Source: Halorhabdus utahensis DSM 12940
GTDB lineage: Archaea; Halobacteriota; Halobacteria; Halobacteriales; Haloarculaceae
Reading direction: 5' to 3'
Assembly: GCF_000023945.1 (NCBI RefSeq)
Contig: NC_013158.1
Location: 2,418,001 to 2,482,000 of the forward strand
DNA: 64,000 nucleotides
Positions 9,024-17,499 of the stretch are shown one piece after another. The notes under the pieces are model-generated. The model made no database searches, had not been told where the DNA came from, and saw nothing but the letters and a program-made list of their open reading frames with translations. Positions within the stretch are counted from its first letter, which is position 1. Every line of letters begins with the position of its first letter. A program made the translations under genes and the position numbers.

Positions 9024-9200
9024 TATCCGTCACTGCTTTCCCTCTTTCCCGGGGGGTTGCCTAAGTGTTGCCCCGTCAGTATCAAACTAAATATGCACAG
9101 TGTAAAATTCGGAAAATATCGCGTGATGGCGGCGATCCGTCGATCATGTGGTTCGATCCCATTCGCCACGATAGAACGGTTGACGGTGTCGGAAAAAGAA

Positions 9201-9237
9201 GACGCTTAAGTAGCTTCACGGGGTATTCCCGGTCACT
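9201..9237 (+). promoter_or_regulatory. Promoter of rps12-rps7
   Basis: The sequence GACGCTTAAGTAGC (9201-9214) gives a haloarchaeal TATA-type element centred ~30 bp upstream of the rps12 ATG. This predicts a transcript with almost no leader. The rest of the 9024-9237 gap also holds the upstream region of the divergent transducer gene and an AT-rich stretch (9085-9120). No other coding potential is seen. Confidence 0.5.
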
Positions 9238-9666
9238 ATGGCAAACGGCAAGTACGCCGCACGCAAGCTCAAAAAGGATCGCCAGCAACATCGGTGGTCC
9301 GACTCGAAGTACGCCCGCCGCGAGCGCGGCCTGGGCGCGAAATCGGATCCCCTCGAAGGTGCACCACAGGGCCGCGGCATCGTCCTGGAGAAGGTCGGGA
9401 TCGAGGCCAAACAGCCCAACTCGGCGATTCGGAAGTGTGTCCGGGTCCAGCTCATCAAGAACGGCAAACAGGTGACTGCGTTCTGTCCCGGTGACGGCGC
9501 TATCTCCTTTATCGACGAGCACGACGAGGTCACGATCGCGGGCATCGGCGGCGCGAAGGGTCGGGCGATGGGTGACCTTTCGGGCGTCAACTACAAGGTC
9601 GAGAAAGTCAACGGCGTCTCGATGATCGAACTCGTTCGCGGGAACGCCGAGAAACCGGTGCGATAA
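9238..9666 (+). CDS. rps12: Ribosomal protein uS12
   Basis: A 142-residue archaeal S12 protein of the small-subunit decoding centre. It starts [20 protein letters not shown] and contains the universally conserved loop [20 protein letters not shown] and the [14 protein letters not shown] region. Length fits the archaeal family. The gap to rps7 is two bases, so the pair is co-transcribed. Elongation factor 2 and the RNA polymerase genes that often accompany this pair are not adjacent: a transducer gene lies upstream and rpl15e downstream. Confidence 0.97.
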   Translation: MANGKYAARKLKKDRQQHRWSDSKYARRERGLGAKSDPLEGAPQGRGIVLEKVGIEAKQPNSAIRKCVRVQLIKNGKQVTAFCPGDGAISFIDEHDEVTIAGIGGAKGRAMGDLSGVNYKVEKVNGVSMIELVRGNAEKPVR

Positions 9667-9668
9667 CC

Positions 9669-10277
9669 ATGAGTGCCGAGACAGACGCCGAGGCCGACGC
9701 CGAGGCCGAAACGGAGACGACTGGCGCAAAACTGTTCGGTAGCTGGGCAACAGACGACATCGAGTTCCGCGACCCCTCGACCGAACGGTACATCACGGTC
9801 ACGCCGATCGCCCATACGATGGGTCGTCACGCCAAAAAGCAGTTCCAGAAGTCCGAAATCTCCATCGTCGAGCGCCTCATCAACCGGCTGATGCAGACCG
9901 AGGAGAACACGGGCAAGAAACAACAGAGTACGCGCCTCGTCCGTGAGGCTTTCGAGATCGTTCACAACAACACCGACGAGAATCCGATCCAGGTTCTCGT
10001 CCGGGCGATCGAGAACAGTGCGCCCCGCGAGGAGACCGTTCGCCTCAAGTACGGTGGCATCAGCGTGCCCAAGGCCGTCGACATCTCCCCGCAGCGCCGC
10101 GTCGATCAGGCCCTGAAGTTCATCGCCGAAGGGACCCACAACGCGTCGTTCAAGACGCCGACGGACGCCGAGGAGGCCCTCGCCCAGCAGCTGATGGGGG
10201 CTGCCAACAACGACGTCCAGACCTACGCCGTCAACCAGAAAGAGGAGAAAGAACGCGTCGCGGCTGCGGCCCGGTAA
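9669..10277 (+). CDS. rps7: Ribosomal protein uS7
   Basis: A 202-residue small-subunit head protein. It has the ~15-residue Glu/Ala-rich acidic N-terminal extension typical of haloarchaea, then the S7 core with KSEISIVERLINRLMQTEEN, ENPIQVLVRAIENSAPREE, and a C-terminal helix NNDVQTYAVNQKEEKERVAA. It is translationally close to rps12 (ATG two bases after the rps12 stop). It ends 162 bp before the convergent rpl15e; that gap holds a T-rich stretch (about 10316-10324) that may terminate transcription. Confidence 0.97.
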   Translation: MSAETDAEADAEAETETTGAKLFGSWATDDIEFRDPSTERYITVTPIAHTMGRHAKKQFQKSEISIVERLINRLMQTEENTGKKQQSTRLVREAFEIVHNNTDENPIQVLVRAIENSAPREETVRLKYGGISVPKAVDISPQRRVDQALKFIAEGTHNASFKTPTDAEEALAQQLMGAANNDVQTYAVNQKEEKERVAAAAR

Positions 10278-10439
10278 TCGGTCTCTTTGCGTTCTGTCGT
10301 TGCACGGTCGGGTTCGATTTTCTCGCGCTTCCTCGAGCTCCCGGTCTACCAATAACGATAGACACAATGGCTCCGTCTGCTGAGCCCGTAGCAGCCACTG
10401 CTGTCGTCTCTGAAACCGATCCGCAAAACGGAGGGTCGG

Positions 10440-11030
10440 TTACTTCGCGCGGCCGCTGTCGCCGCTGTTGCTCGGCCGGGTGTGTTCGGTCCCCTTGCCG
10501 CGACCGTTGAGGCCACGGTTGCGCTGTCCGGCACTGGTCAGCCCGCGCATCGCGCGACTTTCGTGCTCGTCGTCACAGATCCAGTTGAGGTCGTCGTCGT
10601 TCTCGATCGCGGGGTGGTTCGGATCGACTAGGATCGTCTCGAACCACTTCTGGCTGCCGTCTTCGCCGACCCAGTATGAGTTGAGCACGCGAAGGTTGCG
10701 GTACTTCCGGGAGGCGCGTTCCTCGGCGACGCGCTGGAGGTTCTTCCGGCGCGTGATCCGGGTGACGCCCTGGCGTTTCGAGCGTCGACCGGCAATGTGT
10801 CGCTCCTTGCGAGCGCTGCCCTTGCGGACGCTCACGCGAGCGACGACGATACCCTGCTTTGCCTTGTAGCCGAGCGACCGGGCGCGGTCGAGTCGCGTCG
10901 GTCGCTCGACGCGTTCGATCGCCCCTTGCTCGCGCCAGCGCTGCATGCGCTGCCACTGGAGTTCGGCGACCTTTCCTTCGTCCGGGTTCTTCCAGGCGTC
11001 TCGGATGTGTGAGTAGAAGCTTCGTGCCAT
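10440..11030 (-). CDS. rpl15e: Ribosomal protein eL15
   Basis: A 196-residue, strongly basic protein of the large subunit found in archaea and eukaryotes. The start [16 protein letters not shown] at 11028-11030 is diagnostic. The core includes [20 protein letters not shown] and a basic cluster [21 protein letters not shown]. The C-terminus ([20 protein letters not shown]) contacts rRNA in the family. In-frame codons further upstream do not extend the conserved region. On the minus strand a TATA-like CCTTAAGAGG lies at about 11151-11160. Confidence 0.96.
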   Translation of the reverse strand: MARSFYSHIRDAWKNPDEGKVAELQWQRMQRWREQGAIERVERPTRLDRARSLGYKAKQGIVVARVSVRKGSARKERHIAGRRSKRQGVTRITRRKNLQRVAEERASRKYRNLRVLNSYWVGEDGSQKWFETILVDPNHPAIENDDDLNWICDDEHESRAMRGLTSAGQRNRGLNGRGKGTEHTRPSNSGDSGRAK

Positions 11031-11272
11031 ATCTTTCACCGCGGGCGTTGGGTGGTTCAGCCGGCTCCGCCGGCCACATTCCGACCTGCCTAAACAGGTG
11101 CCCGCTGGCTGCCCGCCGACCAGCGAGTTACTCACTCATACTTCGGTCGTCCTCTTAAGGAATTCGAACTTCCGTGAGTGAGATTGTTTTCACGGCCTGC
11201 AGAAGGCTGTGACCGCCGCATTCAAAACAATTAAATATCAAAACGAAACAGACAGTACGAGGGGAATGTACG
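11031..11272. promoter_or_regulatory. Divergent promoter region of rpl15e and the TrmB-family gene
   Basis: The rightward TATA element lies in AACAATTAAATATCAAAAC (about 11226-11244), ~35 bp before the regulator's ATG at 11273. The leftward element is the CTTAAG at ~11154-11159. The AT-rich 11220-11250 segment contrasts with the GC-rich surroundings. No small ORF in this region looks real. Confidence 0.5.
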
Positions 11273-12346
11273 ATGGATAGAGACACACTCGTGGCAGGGC
11301 TATCGGACGCGGGGCTCTCGACGTATCAGGCGGACGCATACGTAACGCTCTTAGAACAGGGGGTATCGCCAGCTGTCGACGTTGCCAGACACTGCTCGAT
11401 CCCAGGGCCGCGAATCTACGACGTGCTGAAGGAACTCGAACAACAGGGCTACGTCGAAACGCTGGACCGCGAGACGTTACACGCGCGTGCCTGCGATCCT
11501 GTCGAACTCATCGAGGACCTCCAGGACACGAGCGAGCGTCTCGCGGACGTCGCCGGGGAGATCGAGGACCGCTGGGAGCGGGCACCGCTGGGCGAACACG
11601 AGATGAATGTGACCAAGCGGGCCGAGACGACCATCGATCACGCCGAGGATCTGATCAGGAACGCCGAATCGACGATCGATCTCGCGTTGACGGACGACCG
11701 GCTGCTGGAGTTCGAGAGCGCACTCGCGGCGGCCTACGAGAACGACGTGGTGGTACGCGCGTCAGTCTTTCAGACCCGGGGCGACCAACCGGATCTCGCG
11801 TCCCATCCAGTTGGCGACGTCGTGACCGAACTTCGCCGTCGCTCAATCCGGAGTCCGTTCCTCGCGCTGGTCGACCGGACGCGGGCGTGTCTGGTTCCAT
11901 CGACGCGTATGCCTGACCCGTACGGCGTCGTCGTCAACGACGACATCATCTCGTTTATCTTCCAGTGGTACTTCCAGACCTGTCTGTGGTCCGTCTGGGA
12001 ACCGATCGGGAACCGTCAACGGTATCCCCTGATCTACGTCTGTCTCGAGGAGTTCGTCCGTGACGTCTATCCGCTGTGGTGGGACGAGGCGGTGATCTCG
12101 CTGACGGTCGAAGGGATCGATACGGACTCCGGTGAAGCACGGACTGTCTCCGGCGTCTTGCTCGAAGTCGTCTATTCAGGGCAGTCGGTGGACAACCACC
12201 GACCGACGCTGGCTGAACTCTCCGGGCAGTCCTCGATGATCCTCTGGACGACCGACGGTCGCTGTTCGGTCGGTGGCTGGGGCGCACTGGTCGAGGACCT
12301 CGAAGCCCGACGAATTACCCTCGACGGCATCGAGTGGCCAATGTAA
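11273..12346 (+). CDS. TrmB-family transcriptional regulator
   Basis: A 357-residue regulator. Residues ~5-80 form a winged helix (LSTYQADAYVTLLEQGVSPA, then PGPRIYDVLKELEQQGYVET) as in TrmB proteins. A coiled-coil stretch and a C-terminal effector domain (~115-357) with the phospholipase-D-like and sugar-binding layout of TrmB/TrmBL follow. Family members sense maltose, glucose or other sugars and control sugar uptake and metabolism. It is the last gene before the 34-kb block of secreted polysaccharide hydrolases and points the same way, so control of that block is a plausible inference, unproven here. The AT-rich spacer after it carries an inverted repeat that could be its operator. Confidence 0.85.
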   Translation: MDRDTLVAGLSDAGLSTYQADAYVTLLEQGVSPAVDVARHCSIPGPRIYDVLKELEQQGYVETLDRETLHARACDPVELIEDLQDTSERLADVAGEIEDRWERAPLGEHEMNVTKRAETTIDHAEDLIRNAESTIDLALTDDRLLEFESALAAAYENDVVVRASVFQTRGDQPDLASHPVGDVVTELRRRSIRSPFLALVDRTRACLVPSTRMPDPYGVVVNDDIISFIFQWYFQTCLWSVWEPIGNRQRYPLIYVCLEEFVRDVYPLWWDEAVISLTVEGIDTDSGEARTVSGVLLEVVYSGQSVDNHRPTLAELSGQSSMILWTTDGRCSVGGWGALVEDLEARRITLDGIEWPM

Positions 12347-12762
12347 CCATCGACGGCTGGCACTGACCCTCGATTGTTCCGCGAATCTTTCACGCCCCGC
12401 GAACAGATTTTCACCACTTGATCCATTCTATCTGTGTGATTGTTCACGTGTCAACAACTCGTTTTTACCTCTATCAAAAGGGAGTGGGGGCTTTGAGTCA
12501 TCGCCGTATACTCCCGAATTGTCCACTATTGATGTCCATCCTGATCACAAGGATCATTTGATGTGTTTCCATTGGTACCATAATATATAATAAATATTAT
12601 ACTATCTTTCTCTCGGCAAATTATCCAGATATACGGCGTATTAGGCCGTATAATTCGTTTTACGTTCTGATAAATAACTCACATCTCAATACAGCGAAAC
12701 TATTTTATAGTGGCAATCCGTTGCAAATTCACACGCGCCAACGAGTGCGCGTCAGTGGCAGT
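12347..12762 (+). promoter_or_regulatory. AT-rich regulatory region upstream of the hydrolase block
   Basis: This 416-bp gap is much richer in A+T than its surroundings, especially 12575-12720. A perfect inverted repeat, TATACGGC (12630-12637) and GCCGTATA (12645-12652) with a 7-bp spacer, is a strong operator candidate. A TATA box (TATTTTATAG, 12701-12710) lies ~53-62 bp before the ATG at 12763, predicting a ~30-nt leader. A second AT palindrome-like stretch (ATAATATATAATAAATATTAT, about 12581-12601) lies upstream. No convincing ORF is present. It is the best candidate for the main promoter of the long same-strand gene block. Confidence 0.6.
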
Positions 12763-14874
12763 ATGACAGATCCAGACAGACCGCCTACCGGAGACAGAGA
12801 GGCATCGCAATCGAACACAACTACCGGCGGCGAGGGACCGTCGCGACGGACCTTCCTCAAGAGTAGCGTGCTGACCGGCGCACTCACGTTCGGCGTCGGG
12901 GCGGGCGCGCTGGGGAGTGCATCCGCCGCGATCCCGACGCCACAGCTCCACCGTGACGGCAACCTGATCAAGGATCCCGATGGCAACACCGTCACGCTGC
13001 GCGGCGTCAACATTGCCGATCCTAAGCGGATCAACGAGACCGCCCAAGCGCGCGGGATGACGGCGACGCAGGTCATCGACATGCTCACCGACGAGAGCAA
13101 CGGCTGGTATCCGCGGATGATTCGCGTCCCGGTCCAGCCGGTCGACATCGGCGAGTATGAACCCGGTTCGGGACCGCCCGTCCCGGCGTTCAACGAGAGC
13201 GAGCTCGAATCGTATCTCAGCAATCACCTCGACGAGGTCGTTCAACGCTGTGCCGACCGTGGCGTCTACTGTATCATCGACTATCACCGCCACCGCGACG
13301 TCCAGTGGGCGGAGGGCCAGGACGGCCCCGTCAACACCGAGCTCCAGGACGAGGTCGACATGTTCTGGGACACGGTCGCGCCGCGGTACGCCGACCAATC
13401 GCACGTCCTCTATGAGGTGTACAACGAACCCACCGAGCCTGGGATGTGGGAGGATCCCACGACCACCCAGTGGGTCGCCGACATCTGGCAGCTCTGGCTC
13501 GAGATGGCCCAGCCGTGGGTCGACACGATCCGGAGTCACGCGGACAACCTGATCCTGATGGGCTCGCCCAGTTGGTCCCAGAGCCCGGAAGGCGCCCTCG
13601 TCGAGGAGTTCGACGGCGAGGACATCGCCTACACCTTCCACATCTATCCGGGTCACAACTCCAGCCAAAACCAGAACTGGGAGGACGCCTCGAACAACGG
13701 CGAGGGCGTCGCCGGCGTCTACGAGGAGGCCCCCCTGTTCGTGACCGAGTTCGGCTGGGAAGAGAACGGCGGACAGTATATCGGCGGGACCGACGACTTC
13801 GGGACCGCCTTTCTGGACTTCCTCGAGAAGAGCGAGGCCATCCACTGGACGGCCTGGTGTGCCGATCCCGTCTGGCGGCCAGTCATGTTCAGCCGTCCGT
13901 TCGCTGACAACGCGGACGACTCGGTCGGCGATCCCTACAACGGCACCGTCCCCGAGGCCTGCTCGGAGTTGCCCTGCGAGTGGGAACTGACGACGGGCAG
14001 CGGCTACATGGGCGACGACGTCAAGAGCGCCCTTGAGCAGTACCGCAACGACGGGATCCCCGGCGAGGGGACTGGCAATGGCGACGACGATGACGACGAC
14101 GGTGACACGCAGGCCCCATCGGCGCCATCGAACGTCTCGGTCGCGTCGACGAGCGAGACCTCGGTCGAGGTCACCTGGAGCGCGTCGACGGATTCGGGCG
14201 GCTCCGGCCTCGACAGCTACGTCGTCACCGTCGACGGCAGCGAAGACCAGACGGTGCCGGCGGGAACCACGTCGGCGACCATCGACGGGCTCTCTGCCGG
14301 GACGACGTATCAGATCGCGGTTGCGGCGGTCGACGGGGCGGGCAACGAGTCCGCCGCGACAACCGTCGAAGCGACGACAGACGAGACCGACGACGGCGAG
14401 GACGGCCAGGACGATGGCGACGACGAAGCGCCGGCAGACGCCCTCATCGTCAACGACTACGACGGTGATCCGGCGTGGTCGTCCAACCGGAACGACCTCG
14501 GCCAGTGGTGTGGGGCCGGTTCCTTCGAGAACGATGGTGGCGACGTGCAGGATGGCGCACTGACGCTCGAATACGACAATGGCGGCTGGTTCGTCGAGCA
14601 GCTCGGCCAGGACGTCTCGGAGTACTCGGAAGCCGTCCTCCGGGTCCGTGGGGCAAACGGCGGCGAGGAGGACGAGTTCATCTTCGATATGGGTGGCGCG
14701 CGTGACATCCTGTCGAATCTGACCGACGATTCGATCTCGACATCGTTCTCGAACGTCACGATCGATCTCGAATCGGCAGGCATCGACCCGTCGGCTGGGG
14801 GCCTCTCAGTTCGGCTGAACTTCTGGCAAGGCGGCTCCAGCACGCTCGAAATCGAGGAGATCCGTCTGCAGTAA
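12763..14874 (+). CDS. Secreted GH5 cellulase, GH5-FN3-accessory module
   Basis: A 703-residue Tat-exported glycoside hydrolase. The twin arginines are R28-R29 (SRRTFLK), with cleavage likely after ~A55 (GSASA). The GH5 domain (~57-445) starts IPTPQLHRDGNLIKDPDGN. The acid/base is Glu222 in EVYNEPTEPG and the nucleophile Glu329 in VTEFGWEENGG. An Asp-rich linker, one FN3 domain (~448-540) and the ~145-residue terminal accessory module (~559-703, NDYDGDPAWSSN...WCGAGSF...) follow. Likely an endo- or exo-acting beta-1,4-glucanase. ATG at 12763 is preferred over TTG 12721. The catalytic domain is closely related to that of the gene at 29690. Confidence 0.88.
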   Translation: MTDPDRPPTGDREASQSNTTTGGEGPSRRTFLKSSVLTGALTFGVGAGALGSASAAIPTPQLHRDGNLIKDPDGNTVTLRGVNIADPKRINETAQARGMTATQVIDMLTDESNGWYPRMIRVPVQPVDIGEYEPGSGPPVPAFNESELESYLSNHLDEVVQRCADRGVYCIIDYHRHRDVQWAEGQDGPVNTELQDEVDMFWDTVAPRYADQSHVLYEVYNEPTEPGMWEDPTTTQWVADIWQLWLEMAQPWVDTIRSHADNLILMGSPSWSQSPEGALVEEFDGEDIAYTFHIYPGHNSSQNQNWEDASNNGEGVAGVYEEAPLFVTEFGWEENGGQYIGGTDDFGTAFLDFLEKSEAIHWTAWCADPVWRPVMFSRPFADNADDSVGDPYNGTVPEACSELPCEWELTTGSGYMGDDVKSALEQYRNDGIPGEGTGNGDDDDDDGDTQAPSAPSNVSVASTSETSVEVTWSASTDSGGSGLDSYVVTVDGSEDQTVPAGTTSATIDGLSAGTTYQIAVAAVDGAGNESAATTVEATTDETDDGEDGQDDGDDEAPADALIVNDYDGDPAWSSNRNDLGQWCGAGSFENDGGDVQDGALTLEYDNGGWFVEQLGQDVSEYSEAVLRVRGANGGEEDEFIFDMGGARDILSNLTDDSISTSFSNVTIDLESAGIDPSAGGLSVRLNFWQGGSSTLEIEEIRLQ

Positions 14875-14895
14875 TGCGGTTCGAAACACACGACA

Positions 14896-17202
14896 ATGAC
14901 AGATAACGACACGTACGACGGCGGCGAATCGACGACGAACGACAGTCGAATCATCGACGATGTCTCGCGGCGAGACGTTCTCAAGGCGGCGGGGGCGAGC
15001 GCACTCACGGCCGGGTTCGCAAGCAGCATCGTCGGCTCGGTTTCGGCGGCCGGCATCCCGACGCCGTGGCTCGAACGCGACGGCAACCTGCTTCGGGATC
15101 CCGACGGCAATCAGGTCATCCTTCGCGGGGTCAACATGGCCGATCCGGCCCGGCTGGCGCGGTCCTGGCGGAGCAAGGATTCGATGGGCGTTTTCGACAA
15201 AGCCACGAACACTGACGAGTCAAACGACGGTGGCTGGCACAACAACATCCTCCGGGTTCCGACCCAGCCACAGGACATCGGGGACGCCGGGTCCGGGAGC
15301 ATCGGCAGTATGCCCCACGGAGACGACTGGGGCCCGCTGCTGCCCGGCCAGATCGACGAGTCGGATCTGGAGACCTACTTCTCGGATTACATCGACCCGA
15401 TCGTCGACGCCGCCGAGGAGGAAGGCCTCTACGTGATGATCGACTATCACCGCCACTTCCCGATCTTCCACCAGCCTCAGCACGAGGAGGATCTCGGTGA
15501 CTATCAGTGCGGGAACGAGTCCTTCGAAAACGACATCGGCTTCTGTGGCGAACGTGGTGTGCTCTGGCACTCAGAGGAGCAGGCCTCCCAGCTCGATGGC
15601 TACACCGAGGAGTACGCCGCCGAGCTCAACCAGGAGCTCCAGATGTACTGGAACTTCGTCGCGCCGCGGTACAACGACCGCTCGCACGTGGTCTATGACA
15701 TCTACAACGAGCCGACTGGTCCCTACGCCGGTGACTGGGGCTCGCCGACCGAACTGCCCGCGACCGGCGAGGAGGGTGAAGAAAACCCCTCATACGACGC
15801 CGATGCGAACCAGGAGTACTGGGACATGTGGGTCGACCGTGCCCAGCCGTGGGTCGACACGGTCCGCGAACACGCGCCCGACAACCTCATCACGATCGGC
15901 TCGCCGCGGTGGAGTCAGCTCACCTACTGGGCACCGACCAACGAGTTCGACGGCGAGAACATCTGTTACACCGGCCACGTCTACACCCACGAGGGGATGC
16001 GACCCCTGTCGGACTCCTTCGGCACGGCCGCCGAGGAGGTACCGATGTTCTTCAGCGAGTTCGGCTGGGCCGAGGGCGGCGGTCGCGACGGCTTCAGCTT
16101 CCTCGAAGGGACGACCTCCGAGTACGCCGACGGCTTCGAGACCTTCCTCGATGAGTACCCGGTCCACCCGATCTGCTGGAACTTCGATCACACCTGGGAG
16201 CCCTCTTTCTTCGTCCACGACGAGAGTCAGGACGGCGACTGGGTCATCCACGACTACGAGGCCCGTCCCGCACAGTGGTGGCAGGAGTATCTCTATGAGA
16301 ACCGGAATGACGACCTGCCGGGCAGTGGCGGCGACGATGACGACACGACGGCACCATCGATCCCGTCGAACCTCACCGTGACCGACGAGACGAGTTCCTC
16401 GATCACGGTCTCCTGGAGCGCTTCCACGGATTCGGGCACGGCTGGACTCGCGCAGTACAACGTCCTCGTCGACGGCTCGCTGGAGCAGACGGTCTCGGCC
16501 GGCACGACGAGTGCGACTATCTCCGGACTGGCCGCCGACACGTCCTACCAGATCGCGGTCTCGGCCGAGGACGGTGCCGGTAACACGTCCGGCACGACGA
16601 CGATCACGGCCGACACCGACGCCGGCAGCGACGACGGTGACACGCAAGCGCCGTCGGCCCCGTCGAACGTCTCGGTCGAGTCGACGACGGAAACCTCGGT
16701 CGAGGTCTCCTGGAGCGCATCGACGGATTCGGGCGGTTCCGGTCTCGACAGCTACGTCGTCTCCGTCGACGGCTCCCAGGACCGGACGGTCCCGGCCGGC
16801 ACGACGAGTGCGACGGTCGACGGCCTCTCCGCTGGAACGTCCTACCAGATCGGGGTCAGCGCGGTCGACGGTGCGGGCAACGAGTCCGCCGCGACGACCG
16901 TCGGGGCCACGACGAGCGAATCCGACGATGACGACGGGACGTCCGGGGAGCCGATTGCGACGATCGATCCGGGGACGACCTCGGCCTCGACCGGCGACCT
17001 GGTCCAGTTCTGGATCTCCGACGAGACCGGTAACCAGACCTGGATCACCGGGCTGGAGTGGGAACTCGGCAACGGCACCACCGGGCGCGGCTGGTACACC
17101 GACGAGCGCTACCAGTCGACAGGTACCTACACGGTCACGCTGACCGCGACCAACAACGAGGGCGAGACGTCCACCGACGAAGTCGAGGTGACCATCTCCT
17201 GA
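14896..17202 (+). CDS. Secreted GH5 cellulase, GH5-FN3-FN3-PKD-like
   Basis: A 768-residue exported cellulase-type GH5. The twin arginines are R25-R26 (SRRDVLK), followed by an Ala-rich hydrophobic core. The GH5 domain (~50-475) has acid/base Glu272 (DIYNEPTGPY) and nucleophile Glu388 (FFSEFGWAEGGG). It carries an insertion after the IDYHRHF strand containing two Cys that could form a disulfide. Two FN3 domains (~483-575 and ~582-675) and one PKD-like module (~685-768) complete the protein. Unlike its upstream neighbour it has no WCGAGSF-type module. The gap to the previous gene is 21 bp, so it is probably co-transcribed. The nearest relative here is the gene at 27728. Confidence 0.88.
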   Translation: MTDNDTYDGGESTTNDSRIIDDVSRRDVLKAAGASALTAGFASSIVGSVSAAGIPTPWLERDGNLLRDPDGNQVILRGVNMADPARLARSWRSKDSMGVFDKATNTDESNDGGWHNNILRVPTQPQDIGDAGSGSIGSMPHGDDWGPLLPGQIDESDLETYFSDYIDPIVDAAEEEGLYVMIDYHRHFPIFHQPQHEEDLGDYQCGNESFENDIGFCGERGVLWHSEEQASQLDGYTEEYAAELNQELQMYWNFVAPRYNDRSHVVYDIYNEPTGPYAGDWGSPTELPATGEEGEENPSYDADANQEYWDMWVDRAQPWVDTVREHAPDNLITIGSPRWSQLTYWAPTNEFDGENICYTGHVYTHEGMRPLSDSFGTAAEEVPMFFSEFGWAEGGGRDGFSFLEGTTSEYADGFETFLDEYPVHPICWNFDHTWEPSFFVHDESQDGDWVIHDYEARPAQWWQEYLYENRNDDLPGSGGDDDDTTAPSIPSNLTVTDETSSSITVSWSASTDSGTAGLAQYNVLVDGSLEQTVSAGTTSATISGLAADTSYQIAVSAEDGAGNTSGTTTITADTDAGSDDGDTQAPSAPSNVSVESTTETSVEVSWSASTDSGGSGLDSYVVSVDGSQDRTVPAGTTSATVDGLSAGTSYQIGVSAVDGAGNESAATTVGATTSESDDDDGTSGEPIATIDPGTTSASTGDLVQFWISDETGNQTWITGLEWELGNGTTGRGWYTDERYQSTGTYTVTLTATNNEGETSTDEVEVTIS

Positions 17203-17499
17203 TCCGTCGACCAGGTGTCCGCGCGTAGCGCCGGCACGCCCGCGGCGGTCGCGGGTTCGATCGCCTCGCTGACGCGGGCCTCTCGGATGTCGACCTGCTG
17301 TCGAGAGCCGATCGAATTCACACACGCATCGATCAATTAGCCATCCAGCGACCAATGGGAGACAGCACGACACGTTCGAACGTGCCCTTCCGACGACCAC
17401 GACAGCGCAGAACGACCCTACCGGCCGGCCGTGTTACGGGGGTAACGGATGCCTGGCCGAGTTACGGGGCCCGTTCTGGCGAAGCCACGACCCACAGCC
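17203..17499 (+). other. Intergenic region before the GH12 gene
   Basis: This ~297-bp spacer has no convincing ORF. It contains the perfect 14-bp palindrome CACGTTCGAACGTG (17371-17384) and a weak AT element (CAATTAGCC, about 17332-17340). It could hold a secondary promoter for the GH12 gene. If the GH12 protein starts at 17449 instead of 17500 the spacer is 246 bp. Confidence 0.35.

Noticed and set aside
15790..17400. Long minus-strand ORF (536 codons) opposite the second GH5 gene
   Set aside because: It is an antisense shadow. High-GC haloarchaeal genes with acidic codon use often leave an open complementary frame, and the translation is rich in Arg/Val/Gly with no domain.
17449..17499. 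Upstream ATG (17449) as start of the GH12 protein
   Set aside because: It is possible, but the added residues are not signal-like and the other exported proteins of the block start with a short MT... sequence, so ATG 17500 was preferred.
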